7,101 nucleotides of DNA from Thermotoga sp. (lineage in GTDB: Bacteria > Thermotogota > Thermotogae > B3-G13): NCBI GenBank assembly GCA_003641555.1, contig QNAT01000061.1:1-7101 (forward strand), in the 5' to 3' direction. Below the pieces are notes generated by a model, which made no database searches, was not told the DNA's origin, and worked only from the letters and a program-made list of their open reading frames with translations. The position numbers and the translations under genes are program-made. Positions 1-5,461 of the stretch are shown here, one piece after another. The number at the start of each line of letters is the position of its first letter. Positions within the stretch are counted from its first letter, which is position 1.

Positions 1-290
1 CAATTCCATCTTGCACTATACATACCCATAACCGTAGGGACAGTTACAAGGACCACAGTTTTTTATCCACCAATTTATGTTCATTTTTTGTCTTTCAATT
101 CAACATTCAACATCCAAAATTCAACATTCAAATCAGCAGTATCATTTTCTTAACACATTTTTCCTCGAATTCCTTAACGCAAATTTCGTAATGTCGACTT
201 AAAGTCAAAACCTTGGTGGGATACATTGTCTTTTTATGGATCAATTTTCAATGACCGTGCTGGATCGATTTCATTTTACACTATATAAAC
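1..290. other. Gene-poor stretch downstream of the operon
   Basis: No recognisable gene is visible. It holds the heptamer array (98-132), T-runs of six at 59-64 and 84-89, and two tiny minus-strand ORFs. One (16-84, 22 codons) ends in KNCGPCNCPYGYGYV; the other (128-226, 32 codons) begins MYPTKVLTLS. Neither has a good ribosome binding site. The plus strand is open in one frame from base 1 to a TAA at 151-153, so the tail of a convergent gene entering from the left cannot be excluded; its last part merely translates the heptamers. I found no hairpin plus U-run that would serve as an intrinsic terminator for the operon, so termination here is unexplained. Confidence 0.6.
98..132. repeat. Five-unit tandem heptamer repeat
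   Basis: Five adjoining 7-base units, read on the plus strand: ATTCAAC, ATTCAAC, ATCCAAA, ATTCAAC, ATTCAAA. They run without gap for 35 bases (GTTGAAT on the minus strand), and a perfect 14-base direct repeat occurs at 97-110 and 118-131. The array lies in non-coding DNA about 160 bases past the permease stop. Function is unknown; such arrays are prone to slippage and may be dispersed elsewhere in the genome. Confidence 0.85.
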
Positions 291-1241
291 TCATACGAAT
301 ACACTTCTGAATATAAAGTATACCAGATACGAGACAAATCCGCTTATCAAAGGGGTGCTAACCCAACCTATTCCTATGTTGATCACAGTTCTCTTGTTCA
401 CGGTCCTCACACCCTTGAGTAAGCCGATACCGATGACAGCTCCTACTGTTGCTTGAGAAATTGGCACAGGTATTCCTAAAAGAGCATATATATGAACTGT
501 AATAGCCTCGGCAAGGATCACTATGAACGCAGAAAAACTATCCAAATGAACGATATCCTTTCCTATAGTAAACATAACGTTACGACTATATGTAAGAACC
601 CCAAATGCTATACTCAATCCACCAAACAATGTTGCTGTGAAAGGAGTCATCATACCATTACTTACAAATACTCCCGTAATATTAGCAACGTTGTTGGCTC
701 CCAGTGAATATGCTCCATAACATCCTGCAATAATAAAAGATATCTTCAGCACTCTATCCCATAACATATAAGAACTTATCTTATTGTAAAAATATCCTAA
801 AATCTTATATACGATCATGGCTATCACAATCGCACCTAATGGTGTTGCTACTCCTCCTATGATCACTTTCCATAACCCACCCCACTCTAAACCACCTTTT
901 AATAATCCAATGCCTATTATAGATCCTATCACCGCCTGAGTAATGGAAACAGGCAATCTGAAATATGTCATGATAGTCACAGAAAATGCAGCAGATAAAG
1001 ATAATATTCCAGCAGATGCGATCGTTTGATTGGAAATAGAACTTATTGTTTTAATTCCTGCTTCTCCTTCCAAAAGTGCACCTATGATAGCGAATATGGA
1101 AATCAATATAATAGCAGTACGATACCTTACTACTCGTGTTGCTACTGCGGTACCAAATGAATAAGATGCGCCATTAGCCCCGAGTGCCCATCCTAACCAT
1201 AAAGGTGGAAAATATTTGAATAAAAACATAAAAGAATACAT
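291..1241 (-). CDS. PiT-superfamily inorganic anion permease, CysP-like (sulfate or phosphate)
   Basis: This is an inner-membrane permease of the PiT family, 316 residues and almost entirely hydrophobic, at the short end for the family. It shows the internal duplication: RLPVSITQAVIGSIIGIGLL (95-114) matches GIPVPISQATVGAVIGIGLL (256-275), and the signatures GANGASYSFG (21-30) and GANNVANITG (181-190) open the two halves. True phosphate transporters usually carry GANDAAN-like motifs; here the first Asp is Gly and the second is Asn. I remember the same pattern (GASGAA, GMNNVAN) and the stretch KTISS near residues 64-68 from Bacillus CysP, a sulfate permease of this family. The substrate is therefore open, with sulfate a serious candidate. 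The ATG is preceded by GGAG at a 10-base spacing, 13 bases after ispD. No PhoU-like (DUF47) partner, often found beside PiT genes, is present in the window. Confidence 0.9.
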   Translation of the reverse strand: MYSFMFLFKYFPPLWLGWALGANGASYSFGTAVATRVVRYRTAIILISIFAIIGALLEGEAGIKTISSISNQTIASAGILSLSAAFSVTIMTYFRLPVSITQAVIGSIIGIGLLKGGLEWGGLWKVIIGGVATPLGAIVIAMIVYKILGYFYNKISSYMLWDRVLKISFIIAGCYGAYSLGANNVANITGVFVSNGMMTPFTATLFGGLSIAFGVLTYSRNVMFTIGKDIVHLDSFSAFIVILAEAITVHIYALLGIPVPISQATVGAVIGIGLLKGVRTVNKRTVINIGIGWVSTPLISGFVSYLVYFIFRSVFV

Positions 1242-1251
1242 AAGATATTAT

Positions 1252-1257
1252 CTCCTA
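1252..1257 (-). promoter_or_regulatory. Ribosome binding site of the permease gene fused to the ispD stop codon
   Basis: The minus strand reads TAGGAG: the TAG that ends ispD supplies the first bases of the Shine-Dalgarno sequence for the permease, with GGAG 10 bases before its ATG. Ribosomes finishing ispD would sit on this site, which suggests coupled translation and membership of the permease gene in the operon. Confidence 0.65.
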
Positions 1258-1965
1258 CGGGAACCTCTTTTCACGAAGATATAATAATGCTTTAATGTAT
1301 GCGAGGTCATCATACACCGTGATCTTCCTATTCTTCGTATCTCCCTCGACACATTTTACCTCGTATCCCGCACTCTCTACAATAGAGGCATCGTCGGTAT
1401 ACATTTCCACATTCTTAACCTTTTCATACGCAGCCCTCAAAATGGAGTATTTGAAACCCTGGGGTGTCTGCGCAATTACCATCTCTTCACGTGGTATGGT
1501 TGAAAATACAATATCTTTCTCTACTCTCTTAATAGTTTCAAATATCGGTATCACCGGTATACATGCATCCTCCTTTATAACTTTTTCGACAACACGCCTT
1601 ATTATTTCTTGTGTTACGAGAGGACGCGCTCCATCCTGAATAAGGATTATATCACAACTATTCTCGTCTAAACTGTTCAAAAGATTCTTAACCGATTCCT
1701 GTCTCGTCTTACCTCCCTCTATAAATCCTCTTACCTTCGGGTAATCGTAGTGTGTTTTCCAATCTTCCCACCAACCCGTTTGCTTTGCGTTGTAAACAAC
1801 GTATATACCATCTATCTTTTCACATTGCTGAAATATATCTATGGAATAATTCACAATAGGCTTACTGAAGATTTTTAAGAAGACTTTATTCTCCACCTTT
1901 TGAGAAGCACTCTCATTAAAACGGCTGGAATCACCTGCCGTCATGATGGCTGCTATTATCCTCAT
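1255..1965 (-). CDS. ispD: 2-C-methyl-D-erythritol 4-phosphate cytidylyltransferase IspD
   Basis: IspD joins CTP and 2-C-methyl-D-erythritol 4-phosphate to give CDP-ME in the MEP isoprenoid pathway. From the ATG at 1963-1965 the protein has 236 residues, the usual size. Visible family motifs are the N-terminal nucleotide loop MTAGDSSRF, NKVFL carrying the putative catalytic lysine, GGKTRQESV, DGARPLV, AQTPQGF, TDDASIVE and the C-terminal GDTKNRKIT. The loop is unusual: LAAGxGxRM is the norm, and here a Gly is Ser and Met is Phe, with about five extra residues before NKVFL. The frame also extends to a TTG at 1978-1980 that overlaps the upstream TGA as TTGA. I prefer the ATG because family members begin just before this first beta strand; neither start has a clear Shine-Dalgarno sequence. 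The related TarI cytidylyltransferase is an alternative, but the position after yacL argues for IspD. Confidence 0.92.
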   Translation of the reverse strand: MRIIAAIMTAGDSSRFNESASQKVENKVFLKIFSKPIVNYSIDIFQQCEKIDGIYVVYNAKQTGWWEDWKTHYDYPKVRGFIEGGKTRQESVKNLLNSLDENSCDIILIQDGARPLVTQEIIRRVVEKVIKEDACIPVIPIFETIKRVEKDIVFSTIPREEMVIAQTPQGFKYSILRAAYEKVKNVEMYTDDASIVESAGYEVKCVEGDTKNRKITVYDDLAYIKALLYLREKRFP

Positions 1966-1976
1966 GTTATATCTTA

Positions 1977-3008
1977 TCAAGAAGACATTTTATTATTATG
2001 ATCATCGTGTGCAATCCTGCCGAAAAGTATCTTTCCTGCTGTTGTTTGAAGTATATTCGTTATCATAACATCCCGGGAATGTCCGACCATATCTCCTCCA
2101 TCCTCTACAACTATCATAGTCCCATCTTTAGTAAAACCTACTCCTTGTTCTTTAGTTTTACCGTATTTTATTATATCCACGTTTATTAGAGTCCCTGGTA
2201 GAATAGAAGGCTTTAGAAACTCCGCCAATCTGTTGAGATTTACGACCCTTACGCCTCTCAATTCTGCCACCCTTGTCAAATTGAAGTCTGTTGTCATGAT
2301 CTTGGCTCCCGTTTTCTTAGCCAGCAAGATTATCTTTTCGTCTACTTTATTCGTTGTCAACACATCTTCTTCTGATACATTCACATCTACTGTATTCAAT
2401 GATTTCAAAGTATCAACTGTTTTAAAGCCTCTGCGCCCTCTCAATCTCTTTCCGTCATCACTACTATCTGCCAATCTTTGTAATTCTAAAAGTACGAATT
2501 TAGGTATTATGATTTTCTTTAACCCTATTTCCCTGGTTCTGCATATGTTTATCACACGTTCATCTATCAGAGCTGAGGTATCGAGTATCACGGTACTGTC
2601 TGTTATAGCATTCTCGGGGGAAACTGTCTTAATAGTTTTTTCCCTTTTAACTAAGTTCAAAAAAAGCAATGAAAAGAAATACATGAAAAGGTATTCAATA
2701 CTCATATTAAAATATTTGTTTACGATGATCTTACCACTGACCATTCCCAGTAACCAGCCAACGAATATACCTCCTGTTATTGCAGATATCCTGGTTAATC
2801 CATCACGCCACCCTGATATCTTCATATATTCTTTTGTTTTTTTCACGATGATTACGTACAACGAAGTTATTCCTACAATGAAAGCAAACCAGATGAGCAT
2901 CTCAATTATGATCATTTTCACATCTTGTTCCCCAAGAATTTTAATGATAACATCATAACCGATCAACATACCGATTAAAGTGAAAATAAAAATGATTATC
3001 TTTTCCAT
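1977..3008 (-). CDS. Membrane-anchored PIN-TRAM domain protein, YacL type
   Basis: This matches the Bacillus YacL family: four N-terminal membrane helices, a PIN nuclease-fold domain and a TRAM domain, in 343 residues. Hydrophobic segments lie at about 3-25, 31-55, 74-96 and 103-120. The PIN domain (about 138-265) opens with VILDTSALID and keeps the acidic residues expected of a metal-dependent RNase: D143, E175 in LLELQ, D223 and D241 in TTDFN. The TRAM domain (about 267-331, PGTLINVDIIKYG to GRIA) is an RNA-binding OB-like fold. The likely role is a membrane-tethered ribonuclease, but no substrate is established for the family as far as I know. The ATG is preceded by AGAGGTG at an 8-base spacing, 16 bases after the disA stop. 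The acidic set is complete, so an active nuclease is plausible. Placement between disA and ispD matches Bacillus and supports the family call. Confidence 0.92.
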   Translation of the reverse strand: MEKIIIFIFTLIGMLIGYDVIIKILGEQDVKMIIIEMLIWFAFIVGITSLYVIIVKKTKEYMKISGWRDGLTRISAITGGIFVGWLLGMVSGKIIVNKYFNMSIEYLFMYFFSLLFLNLVKREKTIKTVSPENAITDSTVILDTSALIDERVINICRTREIGLKKIIIPKFVLLELQRLADSSDDGKRLRGRRGFKTVDTLKSLNTVDVNVSEEDVLTTNKVDEKIILLAKKTGAKIMTTDFNLTRVAELRGVRVVNLNRLAEFLKPSILPGTLINVDIIKYGKTKEQGVGFTKDGTMIVVEDGGDMVGHSRDVMITNILQTTAGKILFGRIAHDDHNNKMSS

Positions 3009-3024
3009 ATAAAATACACCTCTG

Positions 3025-4080
3025 TTAAATACTAACTTTTCTCTTCAAGGCTTTTATTTCCATTACTATTCCCAATGCTCTTTTCTCACCTATACCTTCC
3101 ACCTCCTGCAGCTTTTTCTGAGAAGCCTTCAATAAGATATTGAATTTTCTGAATTTCTTCACAACGTTCTTAGCTATTGAAATAGGCATTCTCGGTATTT
3201 TCATTATCAGACGATAACCTCTTGGTGATACTATTTGTTCTCCAACAGAGATCTGTGAAGAAGGATAACCAAGATAATCAAAAACGTCCAGATAAGTGGC
3301 AGTATCTTTTGAGATACTCTTTACCAGATCTTCTAACAGAGCGGCAGGATTTTCCGGCTCTGTCGTAGAAGTGTAATCCATCAAAAGTAACTGAAGTGTA
3401 TTTTCTATCTCTTCTTTCAACTCATTTACACGGATCGCCGCTATTTTTCCCTCGTCACCTAACTCTGCCAGGTTGAATTCTAAATCCGATATTATCTTCA
3501 ATGCTCTTATTCCCTTTTCGAATACCCGTCCAACATCGAATAATACCACTCTATTTTCTATCTCCAACATGCTCAATTCTTCGACATACGACTGAAATGT
3601 CTCGAAGTATTTGTTAAGAGTTTGCAATACCTGGGTAACTTTTTCGATGAGAAGAGGAGTTTCATTCAGCTTATATTTCCAGGTCCCACAGTAGATCGTG
3701 ACCGTGCTTCTTGTTTCAGATATACAGATAGTCATTTCTTCAGACTGTATGGCAACCCTTTCTGCAGCCATATGCCGCATGCCGGTTTCAGAGGAAGGAA
3801 TGGAAGGATCGGGTATTAGATGAACGTTGGCAAAAAGTATCCGTTTTACATCATTTGATATTACAATGGCTCCATCCATTTTAGAGAGTTCATACAATTT
3901 TTCAGGGGTAAGATCGCAGTCTATCTTAAAGCCCAATTGAATAAGAGAATTATTATCCGGGCTTTTTGTTATATAGATCAAGGCTCCTCCATGTCCTTTT
4001 ATCATGTTGTCTATTGCACTTCTCAATTTCGTGCCCGGGGCTACTATCCGGATCTTTTCTAACTTTTCGTTAATGTTCAC
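3025..4080 (-). CDS. disA: DNA integrity scanning protein DisA (diadenylate cyclase family, altered active-site motif)
   Basis: DisA is an octameric DNA-scanning protein that makes c-di-AMP from two ATP and pauses at branched DNA. The 351 residues match the family in length and order: DAC domain (about 10-145), helical spine (about 150-290) and C-terminal helix-hairpin-helix domain (about 316-346, EGIGEKRA at 328-335). The DAC domain keeps KMDGAIV with DGA at 69-71. The second nucleotide-binding motif, normally RHRTAER, reads RHMAAER (102-108), and the SERRN/SRRRN stretch reads SETRS (121-125). Loss of the second arginine of RHR and of a later arginine may weaken or abolish cyclase activity, although the fold and DNA-binding domain look complete. 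I read the RHM codons directly from the DNA and they sit in an intact frame. The start is GTG, preceded by AAAGGAG at a 7-base spacing, and overlaps the end of radA by 11 bases. Confidence 0.96.
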   Translation of the reverse strand: MNINEKLEKIRIVAPGTKLRSAIDNMIKGHGGALIYITKSPDNNSLIQLGFKIDCDLTPEKLYELSKMDGAIVISNDVKRILFANVHLIPDPSIPSSETGMRHMAAERVAIQSEEMTICISETRSTVTIYCGTWKYKLNETPLLIEKVTQVLQTLNKYFETFQSYVEELSMLEIENRVVLFDVGRVFEKGIRALKIISDLEFNLAELGDEGKIAAIRVNELKEEIENTLQLLLMDYTSTTEPENPAALLEDLVKSISKDTATYLDVFDYLGYPSSQISVGEQIVSPRGYRLIMKIPRMPISIAKNVVKKFRKFNILLKASQKKLQEVEGIGEKRALGIVMEIKALKRKVSI

Positions 4081-5461
4081 TGGCTATCTCCTTTGCCTTG
4101 CTGAGTGCCTCTATAAGATTTGAAGCCTGTACGACCTCGAGATTTTGATCCGGGAAGACATCTTCTTTCCTTTTAACACGAGTGGTTACAATCCTGGTGA
4201 TTCCATACTTCGCAAGTTCTTTCAATCTTCTATCCATAAAACCAACACTTCTTATGCGTCCATCTAACCCTACTTCACCTATAAATGCCATATCCGATGG
4301 TAGAGCGATATCCATAAAACTGGAAAATATCGCAGCAGCTATAGCAAGATCTGCCGATGGTTCTTTTATCTTTATTCCACCAGAAACGTTTACATAGATA
4401 TCATAAGAACTCAAAGGCAATCCCATCCTTTTTTCCAGAACAGCGGATAATATTATGAGCTTTGCAAAATCGATGCCTTTTGCCATCCTTCTGGGGACCC
4501 CAAATGGAGTTTTAGAAGCAAGGGATTGGATCTCAAGGATTATAGGACGAGAGCCTTCCATTATAACCGTTATTGAATTACCCGATGTTCTTATCATTTC
4601 TCCCAAAAAGAATGCCGAGGGATTTTCGATTTCTATTAAACCTTTATCTGTCATCTCAAAAACGCCTATCTCACTCGTAGGTCCAAATCTATTTTTCGCT
4701 GCTCTTATTAACCTATAGTTCATTCCCTTCTCGCCTTCGAAATACAATACTGTATCCACCATATGTTCTAACAGTTTTGGACCTGCTATATATCCACCTT
4801 TGGTGACATGACCAATTATGAATATGGTAACCCCTTCTGTTTTACATATTTCTCTCAGCTTGTTTGAACATTCCTTCAATTGATTTATACTACCGGGAAT
4901 AGAATCCAGATCGGATGAGTACATAGTTTGTATAGAATCGATCACTACGAATTTAAATCCTTCAGATCGAATATGCATTATAACAGTATCTATATTGGTT
5001 GCAGACAATAGGAATAATGATTTTCCATTCACACTGGGAAATAATCTATTGGCTCTCATCCTTATCTGATAGGGAGATTCCTCACCAGAAACGTATAGAA
5101 CTCTTTCTCCACTGCCAGATATATTATTAGAAGATTGAAGAAGAAGGGTAGATTTTCCTATTCCTGGTTCTCCTCCTATCAAGATAAGAGAACCTGGTAC
5201 TATTCCCCCTCCTAACACCCGATCGAATTCTCCAATGCCGGTTTTAAATCTCTCTGTTTTAGATTCCGCTACTTCATCGAGTAGTACAGGTTTACTCACT
5301 GTCATTTTTTCATGTGTTTGCTTATTTGACTTTCTACGAGTATCAGAGGTTTTGACAGCAGTGTTCCATTCTCCGCAGTTCGGGCATTTACCAAACCACT
5401 TGTAAGCAATATATCCGCAGTTAGAACAGATATACACACTTTTTTCGTTCTTACCTGTCAT
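4070..5461 (-). CDS. radA: DNA repair protein RadA (Sms), RecA-like branch-migration ATPase
   Basis: RadA helps process recombination intermediates as a RecA-related, DnaB-like helicase that promotes branch migration. The 463-residue protein has the full family layout and usual length. An N-terminal zinc finger has C12, C15, C26 and C29. The ATPase core has Walker A GEPGIGKST (97-105), Walker B FVVIDS (171-176) and the RadA-specific KNRFG motif (256-260). A C-terminal Lon-protease-like domain (about 290-463) includes the stretch EPSADLAIAAAI; this domain is structural rather than proteolytic in the family. The ATG start overlaps the clpC end by 11 bases, and only a weak G-rich sequence (GGGG) precedes it, so translational coupling to clpC is likely. 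Its TAA stop lies 11 bases inside disA. In Bacillus, RadA binds DisA and restrains its cyclase, which fits this adjacency. Nothing looks degraded. Confidence 0.98.
   Translation of the reverse strand: MTGKNEKSVYICSNCGYIAYKWFGKCPNCGEWNTAVKTSDTRRKSNKQTHEKMTVSKPVLLDEVAESKTERFKTGIGEFDRVLGGGIVPGSLILIGGEPGIGKSTLLLQSSNNISGSGERVLYVSGEESPYQIRMRANRLFPSVNGKSLFLLSATNIDTVIMHIRSEGFKFVVIDSIQTMYSSDLDSIPGSINQLKECSNKLREICKTEGVTIFIIGHVTKGGYIAGPKLLEHMVDTVLYFEGEKGMNYRLIRAAKNRFGPTSEIGVFEMTDKGLIEIENPSAFFLGEMIRTSGNSITVIMEGSRPIILEIQSLASKTPFGVPRRMAKGIDFAKLIILSAVLEKRMGLPLSSYDIYVNVSGGIKIKEPSADLAIAAAIFSSFMDIALPSDMAFIGEVGLDGRIRSVGFMDRRLKELAKYGITRIVTTRVKRKEDVFPDQNLEVVQASNLIEALSKAKEIASEH
4088..4094 (-). promoter_or_regulatory. 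Ribosome binding site for disA
   Basis: On the minus strand this reads AAAGGAG, seven bases before the GTG at 4078-4080. It lies inside the 3' end of radA. It is the strongest Shine-Dalgarno match at any junction here and is the reason for accepting the non-ATG start of disA. Confidence 0.75.

Noticed and set aside
25..39. CCC/GGG pair upstream of a T6 run as a plus-strand terminator
   Set aside because: Only three pairs form before two mismatches, and the T-run starts 20 bases later.
1..153. Plus-strand open frame from the window edge to a TAA, as the possible end of a convergent gene
   Set aside because: The 50 residues have no motif I recognise, and the second half is only the translation of the heptamer array. 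Kept as a possibility in the intergenic note but not called.
196..206. Palindrome gactt-a-aagtc as an operator or terminator stem
   Set aside because: Only five pairs with a one-base centre, no U-run in a useful position; expected by chance in AT-rich DNA.
236..310. Plus-strand 24-codon ORF starting at an ATG near 236
   Set aside because: No ribosome binding site; it runs into the 3' end of the permease gene on the other strand and has no distinctive composition.
2233..2958. Long plus-strand ORF of 241 codons opposite the PIN-TRAM gene
   Set aside because: It is antisense to a well-supported gene with complete PIN and TRAM motifs, and its translation shows no recognisable domain. It is a shadow of the coding strand's codon pattern.
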